Origin: Prostheceraeus crozeri | Taxonomy: Eukaryota; Platyhelminthes; Polycladida; Euryleptidae | DNA: 64,000 nt | Assembly (NCBI GenBank): GCA_907163375.1 | Contig: CAJQUW010002997.1 | Span: 1 to 64,000 of the forward strand | Reading direction: 5' to 3' | Shown here: piece by piece, positions 41,001 to 53,429 of the stretch | How the letters are laid out: every line of letters begins with the position of its first letter | Position numbering within the stretch: the first letter of the stretch is position 1 | Translations under genes and position numbers: made by a program | Notes under the pieces: generated by a model | The model's input: the letters and a program-made list of their open reading frames with translations, nothing else | Databases searched by the model: none | Told to the model about the DNA's origin: nothing

Positions 41001-42597
41001 ACTTCATCAATCGTATTTCTCACTTAAAAGTAAGCAACTACTAACGGATGTCAAGTAAATGAAGAGCTTCCTAATGAGATGTTGAGACTGCAATACTTGG
41101 AAATTGGACAGGCAGCCAAAAATTCTGTAGCGAAACGCATCGTCTTGCAAGCTAGGTCAATGAATATAAATTTTTTCAATGTACATAAAATTATGTCATA
41201 ATTCTGTATCATGAATTACGCAGATCTACTGAAAATCAAAAAAAAAAAGACCTATTCAATATATCTCCAAAACTCAAAAGTCCATCGTCAGTGTTTATAA
41301 ATAAATTAACACAACAAAATACAATCTCTTTAAAAGAACTACTACATATAAATGCTTCCCCAATCATTATATTTCCATTAGCGCATCATTAGCATTTCTA
41401 TAGTAACTAACACTGCTTGGACGGGTATTTAAAAAAAATGTAGCGAAATTTTTCGCCCCATAAGCTAGTTTTTGTATTTTAATTGTCCATCAAAAGATTC
41501 TTCCGGATTTAGAGTGGGAGGTGGGATTTGATTATAACATAGACAGCTTTGCAGGAGGCTGATTATCTGAATTGTGAAGTTGGTGACTTTTTCCTCCGAC
41601 ATAACATGCAGTTCAGTACAACACAACCTCACTGTCATGAAAAAATTTGCCATTATTGTTCTTGAGTATACATGCAATGAGAGGTACATCATTGTCAAGA
41701 TCCTGCTGTTTCACAAAAACTGTGCACTTATGAGATGCATCACATGATTTGTGTCTGTACTTCCTCTTCTTGGATGAATATCCATTATGTCGCAAGTCAC
41801 ACGAATCATAGTTATGAAGAATCAGTTGATAATTTGTCGGAATGCACAAAAGAAAAAAGTAGAAGCAGAAGTTGCACAATCACAAAATATCATATTTGAA
41901 TAGCTACTGTAATTATATTAGTTATACGTCATTTTAAATATACGTGTAACTTTTGTATTATTGAACACTATCTATCCCTCCAAAAATTGACGTTTGTTAG
42001 AATGTATTTTGTTTAAAATAATCCATTTCCGTGTGTTTCCCTGAATTGAAACTTTACGTGCAGAACTGTTTACAAACAGCGACTAGTCAACGATTTAACA
42101 ATTACATGTAGTGTATATAATTAAGGCCGGTGAAAGAGGACAGTATAGGCTGCTCAAGGATATTTTATCGCTTACACCCTCAGCAAATTTGACAGATAAG
42201 ACATAACGAAATTCTGCAAAATAGAGAGTGGGCCTATATGCTACATAATGACACAAAATGCAAGAAAGCAAGTTTGAAGAAATTGATCTAATGACAAAAC
42301 GTGACGAAAGAAAATGCCATTTAGATCCTAACCTACGCTGTCTGAGTTAAAAACGGATCCTCAAAGAAACAGAATGTTTCTTGACGAATGAAGATCTGAA
42401 AGACATATAGCAACAACTGACAATCACAACCGAAAGCAAGTTCTCGTGAACATCATTCTGCCCAAGCTCGTGATATTCCAAGCACGGCGCTCGACAGTAA
42501 ATGCTTCTTTGAAGCTCCTGATGTAAATTATTGGGAGCATTGCGGACCTTAGAATATTGATGTATCAAAATCGATCGTAAATATACAGTAATAGGCC
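41001..42597. other. Intergenic; two unrecognised minus-strand frames
   Basis: Minus-strand frames at 41465-41698 and 41613-41879 overlap in different frames. Phrases such as DNDVPLIACILKNNNGKFFH and VTNFTIQIISLLQSCLCYN could be a broken coding remnant, but I recognise no family. The rest is AT-rich and apparently non-coding. Confidence 0.35.
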
Positions 42598-43960
42598 TTG
42601 GAAATAATTTCAGGACAATTAGCACGTTTTAAATGCAAAATAATGAATAAATGCTTAGAGGCCTCTTATTACAAGAAGTGCACTTCACACACAAAGAATT
42701 ATCGCAAGCACCCAATGAGGAGTCCATCACAAGACAGAAAATGGTTGAAAAGATTGAAAGCCAAGCAATCTTGGAGTGATAAAGTTCTGAACAAACGAAG
42801 CAATATCTGGAATGTATTGAATGATCAATATGCAAGACCAAAAATCCGAACAAGGCTGCTTTGGAAGCTAAAGACATAGATATCAATAGTTGCTTTGACG
42901 ACGGTCTACTTCCTCTTGATGACGAGCCAATGGCACTTGATATCAGTCCCAAATGTTTTTGAAAGGTGCTCAAACTTTTGAAATTCAAAACAGGCAACTG
43001 GATCGGATGACGCACCAGCTAAATTACCTAAGGAGGCCGTTGATATTTTATGTAATCGATTGACAGACATTTGTAATTGTTCCATCGAAACCAGAGTCCT
43101 TCCTTAGTATGGAAAGGCACCTAACGTTCGACCTGTGTCGAAAAAAATATAAAGCTATATACAGTGGGCCTATGTTCCCCAAATATCATTAACATTCATC
43201 TTATCAAAGCTTTTTTGAACGTGTGATTCTTATGGGTATGAAAGAAACACTTTATGACTTCAATATTTATGATAAAATACACGGCACAACCACTTCTTAT
43301 ATGGAGAAAAAAGATACTACAGCAATGAGAGCCGCTTGTTTAGACATGGCAAAAACTTTTGACACGGTCCTTCACAATCGCCTGCTAAACAATTTGAACG
43401 ACCTTTGACTCAATCATGGGCTCCGCATTTGTCTGGGATCCTTTCTGACGGATCGTTACCAGTGCGTCCTCTTTGATGGAATCCATGGACCAACCGGTCG
43501 TGGTGCATCGGGTTTACTTCGTGGCAGTGTCAGGACCTTATTTTTTTCGTTATTCATGTCAAGTCTCTCCATTTCACATGGCAATGCTTGTCACATTTAA
43601 TGTATAGAAATGTTCACATTAGTAGAATGCCTCCGAAGAAATTCCGAGCACCTCAGCTGTATGAACTCAGCATCAGAGTGGATTGATGATAAAAAAATGT
43701 CATAAAATCTGATTGAAAGCATTTTTGATATAAGGGCTACGTGTACATGTGTTTTGCTTATTCTTGATACACAGATATTGAAGTTTGTGAATCTGTGACT
43801 ATTTTCGGAGTTGTTTGGAAGGATGACTGAATTTGGTATGCGCAATTTGACATTACATGCAGTACTGTCTGCCATAGCATTGAAATCATTTGTATTAAAA
43901 GATAAACTGGTGGTGTTCAATTGCCCTACCGGTCCTTTTTTACGCAACCCAACTATTTGG
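42598..43960 (+). pseudogene. Jockey-type LINE RT remnant
   Basis: Rightward traces in changing frames: WLKRLKAKQSWSDKVLNKR (42740), KLPKEAVDILCNRLTDICNC (43023), then 43223-43408 with ACLDMAKTFDTVLHNRLLNN (RT block with the first catalytic Asp), SFLTDRYQCVLFDGIHGPTG and a degraded GASGLLRGSV in place of GxPQGSVLGP. Many stops and shifts mark it as old and dead. Confidence 0.65.
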
Positions 43961-45143
43961 TAAGCTAACGGTGTCCATGTTACTCAACCTGAAAAGAATT
44001 GCAAATACAGCACACCATATCAATATTGCGAGAGATAATTGCAATTGCAACTGTGACTTCGTGTTTGATTTGAGCCGTCATCGACCGCTTTCCTAAAAGA
44101 GTGCGAAATATCTTCTCATTCTCTTCAGCATTTGACGGCGAACCGTCTCTGCAACTCGAACCATTTGTGTCTCTCAATATCAACAATAATGAGACTCATG
44201 TCAAATTCATGCTTTCCGTATACATGTTCTCTAGCCAATTCAAAACTGTGAAATTTGTGCAATTTTCTTTATAGCCGATGTGTCGAAGTATTGTGTTTAT
44301 TATCTAAATCGTCACTATTATTGTGTGTTCGTGAATTTGCTGGATATATGAGAACCATCGTGATTTTGTCATTTTCATTCATGAAGAAATATTTATGGAA
44401 AATACTGCTTGATGCCTATCATCTTTGTTATTATTCTGTCACACCTTCAGTGTGACCTAGGATGATGTTGTGCCATTAGCACGAACACATTGCTGGCAAA
44501 ATTGCAAGAAATTATAAATAAACTTTATCAGATAGCCAGGAATTTGGAAGCGTAAATAGGTGTTCCTTGTGAGTGAGAAAGATAAAGTGCGGTTAGCTAT
44601 CAGACAATCAATGTGGACATGTTGTAGAAACCATGTTCAGTAATCGGAGCATATCCTACACATGATTTTACACCAAATACTAACAAGCCAAATCAAACAG
44701 TGACGCATGCGAAGACATCAATCTACTCTATATCGTGCCCGATCCGAGGCACGAATCCATTAGGATAAGAAATTTATGAGTGAAGCAGCCTTCATACAGT
44801 GGCGACTCTCACCAGGTAATAGTCAGTGACACTTTTTGGTGGGAGCAGACTCAAACCGTGGATATTCCGCACCTTGGTGAGGACCTTTGACAGCCGATGC
44901 AAAAATGAAGGAGAACTTTAAGTTGCGACATAAAAAATTTATTGTTGTGAATAATGAATATGAAGACAAGCAAAAGATTATTTCATATAGAACAGATGCA
45001 CATTCATTCAAACTGTCAACACGGTTTCTGATATGATATCTCAATTTGATTTGATTTTTCGGTTCAATTTTTAGAAAAAAGTTAGCATTTCATTGAGGTC
45101 GCATATTTCAAATATTACGCAGCATAATCGTCGCACTAAAAAT
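43961..45143. other. Intergenic, nothing recognised
   Basis: Short frames only, without recognisable motifs. This is the 3' flank of the receptor gene at 45144-46280; no obvious polyadenylation signal could be assigned. Confidence 0.5.
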
Positions 45144-46280
45144 CTAAAACATATTTATTGACAAAGAATTGAATATTTTTATCTCAATAGTTTCTTCATT
45201 AGAATCGCCAAGAACAGCCTCGTGATTTTCACCATAAGGTATTCCAGGGGGCAAATCACGTGGTTTCGATTTCAGTATAGGTTCAGCAGATGTTCTTCGC
45301 TCATGCGACTTTGGTTTGACTGAAGTTCTTATTCTCATATCAGAAAAATAAAATACGAAGAAACAACAGAGCTCATTGAACGAGCTGAGGAACTGTGAAG
45401 CCAGGTTTATTATCAATAACTCACGTTTGATTACAACATCAGGACCAGAGATCAAATATATTATTGTGTTTGTCCAAAGTGGTAAAATACACACAAATGC
45501 AAGGATAATAAAAAGGATTGACACTCGTTTTAAACAGATCATGCTATGCAAAACATCTTTGTTAAATACACTACATTGTATATTATTTATTCCCGGCAAG
45601 AGACTTTTGAATTTGAAAAAAATGATACCTGCAATCAAGATGGTCAAAGATGGAGAAATTATACTCAGTTTCAAAATAAAAGATTTTGTATAGTATGGCG
45701 ACACTTCAGATGTAGCAAGTCTAATTCTTGAATTGCAAAATTCGAACAAAAATACAAAACCAGATGGAATACTGATAAATGTTTGCCAGACTATTATCAT
45801 TGTTGTTATACCATTCAGTAAATCATTTTTCATATAAAGTGATGAAAATTTAAACATGAGAATTTGCCGCATTGAAATCATTGTCAAGAAAGTACATTGA
45901 CCGTTGCTGGCGATGTAAAATATAATACTTGAGATTGAATGTAGAGATGACAAGATAGATGCTCCAAAAGATTTCATTGGAAAATCACAAAATTCCGGAA
46001 TGTGTATCATAACATGTACCGTAAAAGAAAGAATTCTAAGGGTATTACAGGTGAGATAGCAGCGAACGTATTTGTAGTAAATGGATCGAGTTTTTATTGA
46101 GGTGATGATGTTTGACATGGCAATGTTGCCGATCAATCCAGTAGAACCTATAACCCAAGCAATACAACAAAATGTTATATGCAATCTTTTAGACCATTGA
46201 GGAGGAGGTGCATTTACGTCTGAGGACTCATTTATCGCCATGCAGTTTCGTAGGAACAAGCCAGGACGCGCGGATGACAT
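45144..46280 (-). CDS. Class A (rhodopsin-like) GPCR, atypical, single exon
   Basis: 378 codons from a clean ATG at 46278-46280. N-terminal tail with one N-glycosylation site (NESS, residue 17). Seven hydrophobic segments at about 34-58, 72-93, 108-133, 155-180, 202-223, 253-276 and 288-312. Class A marks: LIGN in TM1 (N52), a likely disulfide C98-C182, W165 in TM4 and FVCILP in TM6 (262-267). Departures: MRQ (137-139) instead of DRY, no LxxxD in TM2, and FNELCCF (N302) instead of NPxxY in TM7. The ~65-residue C-tail is Ser/Lys-rich. Ligand unknown. It is the only intact host-type gene in the window and sits in a transposon-rich zone; a retroposed origin is possible since no introns are seen. 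Confidence 0.8.
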   Translation of the reverse strand: MSSARPGLFLRNCMAINESSDVNAPPPQWSKRLHITFCCIAWVIGSTGLIGNIAMSNIITSIKTRSIYYKYVRCYLTCNTLRILSFTVHVMIHIPEFCDFPMKSFGASILSSLHSISSIIFYIASNGQCTFLTMISMRQILMFKFSSLYMKNDLLNGITTMIIVWQTFISIPSGFVFLFEFCNSRIRLATSEVSPYYTKSFILKLSIISPSLTILIAGIIFFKFKSLLPGINNIQCSVFNKDVLHSMICLKRVSILFIILAFVCILPLWTNTIIYLISGPDVVIKRELLIINLASQFLSSFNELCCFFVFYFSDMRIRTSVKPKSHERRTSAEPILKSKPRDLPPGIPYGENHEAVLGDSNEETIEIKIFNSLSINMF

Positions 46281-48185
46281 ATTTCTCAGGTGTCACGTAG
46301 CTCACCTCTTCCAATGCTCAACATTTAAATGTATAAATTTCTGTTGCTGAAAGACTATGGTATTTAAAATATTCCGAAGCAATCATAGATTTTCGATAAA
46401 AATCTTATCTAATCATGGATTCCTAGATGTACATAGGGACTACTAAGATAATTATCCATATTGCTACATAAATATCTTAGTAGTCCTTAATATATACAAC
46501 CCATAGACTTCTAAATTTCTCTTGACAGATAGGTTGAAATTGGCTTATACATGATCAGGTCAGCAATCCTAAATTAGACTACCTTACAAATAAACTGTCA
46601 ATGAGCATAATCAACATTTTAGAGATCAGGTTGCCTGTCAGCACAACGAAGGTTATATTGCCTGCGTTTTGCATGCAATATCTTTTTGGAGAGAGTCTTT
46701 GCATGCAAACATTCTCCTGCATGCACATTATCTGTGGTTGACTGCATGATATTTTATCATCAACATTTCTCAGACTAAATCCGGAAAACTTCAATAAAGT
46801 TATTGTTTTCATTTTCTTGTCATTCTCTGTAAGTTAACGAATGGAAATAAAATAATTTTTGCACCAGTCATTTGACGCATTCAACTAATCCCTTTTCAAT
46901 GTAATCTGGTTGTGCTTTTCCGAGCATTGGTCATTGGTCTCAGAATAATCTCCATCACAGGTCGGATCGCTCGATAACAGTTCAGACCTCCTTATAGACG
47001 TAGCTGCTCAGGTTGTAGATGCTTGTTGTGTCCATCATGATTGTTTTCATGAAATTGAATCCAAAGAAGGATTTCCGTATAGTTCACTTTTCTGTTCCCC
47101 TTCATTTCAGGAAATTCATAATGTGGAAATCGATGGATTCTCTTTCCCTCTCGAAACTGTCCCTTACATAACAATGGTCAATGCTTTGGTTTGATCTTCC
47201 GTCCGTTGACTTCGGCTTCACCAGCAACTTTGTCAGTCTTTCCCAAGTGTTACATAATTGGATCCGATTTCGAATTTCTATCAATGGCTGGTCATCCAGA
47301 GATTATCTGGAAGTCATGAGATTGACAACTTTGGAAAACTTGTGATAGATGATAGATAAATTATGTGCTGCTTGGAATGGATCTCTCTCTCTCTCTCTCT
47401 GTGATAAATGCAAATATTCGCAGATTTTTCGACAGTCAGTGATGCGACGATGCTGAGGGGAAGATTTCAAATTATGATCGTCATTTTTAATCCATCATTG
47501 TTTTGAGATGTCACAAACCCGGATGGAATGGTTTCTTTCTAAATTTTAGACAAAATTGGCATAACAAGAAATCTTCCGAATGTGTTTCCATTACCAGGAC
47601 ATATACTTGAAAACGTGGCCATGGCGGATCGCGACTTTGTAGTTGTTTGGAGAAGCATCTAGACAGATAAAAGAATTTTGATGCCACTGTCCTTTTGATC
47701 ACGCTTTTTAGTTTCTTCAATTTTTCTTTACTGCTTGCCATGATGATCCATGTCCTTCGTGGTGACATTGAAGTTTACACAAGACGTCACACAAGGTTAC
47801 ACAAGAATGTCTAGTTGGGATATAATACTATCGGCTAAATCGATGCAATCACAAATTCAAATTTCTTTGTTTTGCAGGCAGTGGAATGTATTTGTGTTAC
47901 ACCGTCATTGCATTTCGGTTCACAACCAGCAACGGTATACCGTATTTGCTTGCATTTTGCATTCGAATGAATCGCACAAAGACTCATTTCAAATAGTCAT
48001 TAAGCTGCAAAATTCGATCTTTTGCAATGCAAATGTTGGTTGGCCTGATCATGTATAAGATCATTTCAAATTTTGTAATTCTTGAATTTAGTTGCGCCTC
48101 CTGTTCGAGTAAGGCCATGAAATCTGGACCGTTACTAAGCATTGCCATGAATTTGTTATTTCAAGTTTCAATTGACCAGACGAAT
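46281..48185. other. Intergenic with a TC microsatellite
   Basis: No gene is supported. A (TC)n run lies at 47382-47400. Around 46425-46500 a hairpin-like pair (TAGTAGTCC...GGGACTACTA) and a sequence like the P-like terminus (CATGGATTCCTAGATGTA) are seen. Short minus-strand frames at 46579-47768 have no recognisable domain. Confidence 0.45.
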
Positions 48186-48955
48186 AGTCGGCAGCCAGAG
48201 CGAGTTTCTGCAGGGAGCGAGGCCGAAAATGAGATTTTCACAGAATGATTGACACCCTGTGTTACTACGAATTTGCACGTCTGCCGAGTTCTAACATGGT
48301 TGCTCTTCTTGTCAGACAGGATCAAAGAAAAACACATGTTAATCCACTGGGACGCAAATTGAAGTAATTGGTCAAAATAAAATATTTTGTTTTCTCTCTT
48401 GTTAAGTGAAGAGTACTAAGTCTAGAGCCATAATTTATGGCATAATATGTCTTCAGGTAATTTTCAATCATGTGCATGTTTAATTATCATGTTTCTGATC
48501 ATCGATATGTGCGAGATTGTAGTTAAATTTTGATTAAATTGCTCAAAATGCTTTGGTTGGCCAAAATTAGGAGGCTTGCTAAATTTGAATGTGTTCAGTT
48601 CCATAGACAGGGATACATGAGAGCATGATAGGAAGTGACCTGAAGACAGTCCATGTCAGAAAGTATGGCTATAGAGTGCTTTTCTATACTCTTATTCTTA
48701 TTTCTATAAAGTACTCTTAGTACTGTTCACTTAAGAAGAGGAAACATAGAACGCTTTAGTTTGACCAAAAACTTCCATATGCGTCTTATTGGATCAACAC
48801 GTGTTTTTCTTTGATCCTGTCTGACAAGAAGAGAAGCCAGTAGAACTCGGAAGACCCGCAGACTCGTAATAAGGATAGGGTGTAACATGATTTTGTGAAA
48901 GTCTCATTTTCGGCCTCGTTCCCTGCAGAAACTCGTTCTGACTGCCATACTAAAA
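48186..48955. repeat. ~770-bp imperfect inverted repeat (long hairpin)
   Basis: The left arm, about 48190-48480 (GAGCGAGTTTCTGCAGGGAG, CTTGTCAGACAGGATCAAAG, GTTAAGTGAAGAGTACTAAG), is matched in reverse complement by about 48620-48950 (CTTTGATCCTGTCTGACAAG, CTCGTTCCCTGCAGAAACTC). The arms differ by several indels. The loop of ~140 bp has no gene. It could be a fold-back element or two inverted copies of one repeat. Confidence 0.7.
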
Positions 48956-48972
48956 GAGCACTTTCATCTTGA

Positions 48973-49239
48973 TTACAGTACATGAGATCTATTTATTGTT
49001 TGACTTGAATATATGAAATAATATACCGGTAATTCATTACGAAAATGCAACTTCGCTGCATAAAAATTATCTTTAAAAACGTGTTCACGGAGTCTGATCT
49101 GTATTGATCGACTTGTTTCACCAATGTGAAGCTGATTACATAATTTGCATGTAATTTCATACTTCAAAAACATCTTATGATACTTAATTGGACGAAGCGT
49201 GCAGGCACATGTATCACAATCACCATTGCAATGCTTCAC
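48973..49239 (-). pseudogene. PLE GIY-YIG domain fragment (leftward)
   Basis: The 88-codon frame starts MKHCNGDCDTCACTLRPIKY and contains KYEITCKLCNQLHIGETSR then SIQIRLREHVF, the core of a Penelope-type GIY-YIG nuclease (Y..TC..C...IGET.RSI..RL.EH) preceded by its CxxCxC motif. No RT is adjacent. A related rightward fragment lies 400 bp away at 49630-49824. Confidence 0.7.
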
Positions 49240-49629
49240 TTTCGGGGGATGCGGTAATGTCTTTAAATTATTGTCACCATTAAATGAAAATTTATTTTAT
49301 CTTGAAGACTACTCCTTCTCAAAAGGGAATTCTTTTTCCGCTTATTAACCTCGTCTACATAAGTGATTTTTAAGAAGAAAGGTCTGCGAGAGCAACACGA
49401 TTCGATACACATTGTCTTTCTTTGGAATCAAAATTCACCAATGAATTCTGAATGAAGACAAATGGTTAACCGTTGGCCATAGGTCTGTTGATCACCTTAT
49501 CCACAGAATAATTAACATTTTTTTGGTTAGTAGATCTCGCTTTGACCCGGTAGAATATCCACGACCCTCTTTTCCGAAATGAGTTCATTTGAGGTCCACG
49601 GATATATTGAATCTTTATGAAAGCTCTTC

Positions 49630-49824
49630 ATAAACATACTTCATAAATTATGTAATCATGTGTCCATTGGTGAAACCGGTCGGTCAGTACAGACCCGACA
49701 TCGTGAACACATTTTTACGGATAGTTTTTCTGCAGTGAAATTACATTTTCTAGAAAAGCACAACGCTGACATTTGTGCAAATTTCATTACCTGGAAAATT
49801 CTTTATGATATACAAGTAGTCTGA
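49630..49824 (+). pseudogene. PLE GIY-YIG domain fragment (rightward)
   Basis: Rightward codons from about 49648 to TGA 49822-49824 read LCNHVSIGETGRSVQTRHRE, then HIFTDSFSAVKLHFLEKHNA and FITWKILYD, matching the GIY-YIG core and its downstream block. The upstream CxxC motif and the RT are missing. Confidence 0.65.
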
Positions 49825-51265
49825 TATAGTCTGTGTATATTTCCAGAGTCGATTCTTCTCTTTTGATGATCTCTTTTAATGTGGGACATAGTCTAATGTA
49901 CAGTTCCCGATTTTATTTGTTAAAATCTGCTTCTTTTCTTGTAATTTATGTAATATGTAAATTTAAATTTACATGTTAAATTTAATATGTAAATTTATGT
50001 AATTTACTTTTTCCTGAACCCTGCGGGATCATTTCTATAATAAACATCATGACTTAATTTCTAAGCATTTCAAACATTTTGACGATTTTTTTAATATTTC
50101 AAGGTCTTGAAATAAATAAATATCAAAATAATTGGAAACTTTTGTCTAAATATTTTTCCGAATCCTAGTTATCACAGTGGCACTTGACCGCCGACCAATA
50201 AAAATGCCGGCGTTGTACAGGCGAGCATGAAAACGCATCGACCATCAGAATTTATTGCAGTCAATTACAGAATCCGTGCTCGGCGACCATAGTATCTTCC
50301 CTTTTGTCATACAGGCATTCAGGCGAAATATGACGCAGGTTCGACGATTTCATTCAATTTTGAAAATTTAAGTTGATAAAGTAAATAATTAAATAAATGA
50401 TGATGTTCTTTTTCGCGTCAATAAAATAAAGTTACGTGACAGAGAAAAACATTGCATTTACGATTGATTCTGGTTATAGTACACCATTTCTATCTAATTA
50501 TTCAATACACACCGACCGGAGAGTCAGAATGTTCCTGTGAAAGTCATGAACATCCCCTTATCACATCCAGATTGTAAGAGAGGAGATGGTGGAGCCACAA
50601 TCTCTTCTTTTATTCTTTTTTCCCAGATAGTAAGACGTTGCTAATTCGTGGACACTGACATCTTAGGTGAATATTTTAATCGATTTAGGTATTTTCTAGA
50701 TGAGCAATTTTGCAGATTTAGATTTACGTGAAGAACCAAATTCATCTACAGTAATTGCATGCCTTATTCATTTTTTGTTTATTTGCTTTTTCGTTGTCTA
50801 GTTTGCAAACAAATACATTGCAATGTGCGCTTATAAGAGATGATAACAAGAGGTGATCAGTTGTCAATCTAGATGTGATTCGGAACAATTCTACTTCAAA
50901 CTACATAGCAACACACAGCAACGACTGTGCATATTTCTCGAACAGTCCAATGTTCAATATGAGTCGTCATTCTTGCATGCTGTTATAATACTAATTCATC
51001 ATGACGATTTTCTCAATGTGTTCCGTAGTCGGTGTTTGCCGCGAGATGGTTCTATAATTGTGAACGATCTCTCTACGTCTGCACTAACCAATGAAGAAAA
51101 TTTTGACGCAGCAGCATCAGAATGCGTCAGAAGAAAATCCTTCGGATGCGTCCATCGTTTCACTCATCATAATATCTGATGAAGTTCAGATAAAACTGGA
51201 TTTTTTGAGATCACAAGCGCGTCACAATATCAAAATAGCAGCGTTCAGTCGAAAAGATAATTTAG
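49825..51265. other. Intergenic, nothing recognised
   Basis: A (TAAATTTA)-rich patch lies at 49955-50005. A 108-codon frame at 50853-51179 has no recognisable domain and probably arises by chance. Confidence 0.45.
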
Positions 51266-51267
51266 GT

Positions 51268-51545
51268 GCTTGAATATCTAAAGAGAATGACAACTATTAA
51301 GTCAAAACAAGACACCAACACCCCTGATTCCCCGACCGCGCTCGCTCGACCTAGGAATCGAACCGAAGTCCGCGGTGGAGACGGGCTCGCACCTTCTTCA
51401 CTAGGCCACAATGACGGTTCAAAAGGAATGCGAGTGAAAGCAGAAGTCATCTCTAGGTTAAATCGACAGCTTATTGTCCTTTTATTGTCCTATTATTATT
51501 GACAGAACGCTACCAGTGCTTATATTGTAGCGAGACAGCATATTA
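51268..51545 (-). mobile_element. tRNA-derived SINE, left copy (inverted)
   Basis: On the minus strand, a pol III A-box-like TGGCCTAGTG (51399-51408) and a perfect B box GGTTCGATTCC (51354-51364) lie ~35 bp apart, as in tRNA-derived promoters. The unit is the inverted partner of 51590-51865. The acceptor-stem context does not fold as a complete functional tRNA, so a SINE is more likely than a tRNA gene. Confidence 0.7.
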
Positions 51546-51589
51546 GACCTTTGTTGTCAATCTACAGTGTGACTTAATCGCATGTATGA

Positions 51590-51865
51590 CATGCTGATAT
51601 GCTGTCTCGCTACAATATAAGCACTGGTAGCGTTCTGTCAATAATAATTGGACAATATGCTGTCGATATAGCCTAGAGATGACTTCTGCCTTCACTCGCA
51701 TTCCTTTTGAACCGTCATTGTGGCCTAGTGAAGAAGGTGCGAGCACGTCTCCACCGCGGACTTCGGTTCGATTCCTAGGTCGGGCGAGTGCGGTCGGGGA
51801 ATCAAGGGTATTGGTGTCTTGTATTGACTTAATAGCTGGCATTCTCTTTAGATATTCAATGTACT
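51590..51865 (+). mobile_element. tRNA-derived SINE, right copy
   Basis: A box TGGCCTAGTG at 51721-51730 and B box GGTTCGATTCC at 51765-51775 on the plus strand. Its ~275 bp match the left copy in reverse complement with few differences, from the outer GAATATCTAAAGAGAATG to the inner GACAGAACGCTACCAGTGC. The two copies form a near-palindrome with a ~45-bp spacer. Confidence 0.7.
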
Positions 51866-53429
51866 ACGACAGACCGTTGTTGTCAATTTAGGTGTTTCTT
51901 CAAAATTACTGAAATTTGGGTGGAAAATATATAATTTAGGTGATTCACTTAGCTTGTCTATATGGTCGATGGCTACTAATTCGTCGTCCGCATATAATTT
52001 CAACATGTAGTCACCAGGTCGCCATTGTGGTCGCCCTCCTTTGTTCACTCACTTCTATGGTCGTCGCATAGAAGTCGCATATTGCGTGAATGCTCTTAAT
52101 TTGATATTAGTTACTAGTAATGGATCGACTAGGAAGTTATCTGACAAAGTCCTAAAAACGTGTGCTCCTGAGTTCCGCGTGGAAACCGACCGTGTTCTCG
52201 CTCAAAATACGATATGTGAGTCATTGGAACAAATTTTATCATTGCTGCTACCATCATTTATAATAACATTATCATATCCCATTTTCAGCAAACCATGACG
52301 ACGAACCGCAAAATTATTTCGAATGTTGTTTCAATCAAATGTACCGGATTATACTCCAATATCATACAATTTGAGGAACTTTCGTGAGTAAAGCGATATT
52401 CTCTCGGTAAGTTTAAATGAGGTTGTCATTGAAATTGGATTATATCTAAACAATAACTGATTTATGGCATTTATCTCGAAGAAACTATTTCGGTGAAAAT
52501 TTTCATTCCTTTGATCAAAGTTTCTAATCTCTGACAGCAATGTTTGCCATATGCGGCACATAGTAATGATAATAGTTAAAGGTATCGTTTATTGAACTAA
52601 ATCCTTTAATCAAAGATTATTCTTCAAATTTTATTAGCACAAAATTGTTCTTATGTTTCTTCGAATTCAAGCAGTAGAAATAAGAAAAACATGAGTGAAC
52701 ATAACTAACAATGCAGCTCATTTTCTGCAAGTGTTTCACACTGAGTATATGCAATATTGTTTCCTGTTCATGAAAAGATAATTCTGTAAATATATGCGTA
52801 GAATTAACTTTCACTTATGGCTATTTCTTGGATAAGTTAGCTCCTGCATGACAGTGTAAAATTCAAAGTAGTAAAACTTCAGTTCGTGGGAATATCTCAT
52901 CAGAATTATAAAGTATCAATGTAAACAGCAAAATATATAAAAATCCTCACCGTCATCAAAGCGTACGTAACGTTATCTGCAATATTCTAGTTCATAATGA
53001 AGTTCATCACTTGTGGGATTGTTCAGTTCGCATGCCAATTTCAGGAGGACAAGAGCATTTATTCTTTCTGTTCTCTTCCTCCCCTGGATGAAATTTACCA
53101 CAACTTTTATCTTAGCTTTCTTCATCGAAAAATAAATCAGCATTTTTTACAATAATTCCACATAATTCCAAGCTAGACAAATTGCAGAACATATGTCAAA
53201 CTCTTGATTCAAGTGGAAAGTTTCTTTCCGCACGCACCTTATGTCTCTTCATTTTTTCATTTGACTTCCTCTTTAACTCTGATTTCTCCTTGGCATGACA
53301 GAATCCAGCTCTCACTTTTAAACTTCACAGTGACATTCTACCTATAGACCTATCAACGGGATATTTCAATTCTGACCGATTAACAGAAAGCACAACGCTT
53401 GCAAGACACAGGTGGCTCAAATAGAAAAT
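51866..53429. other. Intergenic, short unassigned frames
   Basis: A minus-strand frame at 51848-52048 (RPQWRPGDYMLKLYADDELV) and a plus-strand frame at 52041-52298 could be fragments of something, but I recognise neither. The rest is AT-rich without clear structure. Confidence 0.35.

Noticed and set aside
41465-41879. Possible host exon on the minus strand
   Set aside because: Two overlapping frames with no recognised domain, no splice context and no extension; listed only as unassigned.
45376-45731. Plus-strand frames inside the receptor gene
   Set aside because: They are antisense to a 378-codon seven-helix frame with a clean ATG.
51590-51865. Functional tRNA gene
   Set aside because: A and B boxes are present, but I could not pair a 7-bp acceptor stem or place a proper anticodon arm; a SINE explains the paired copies better.
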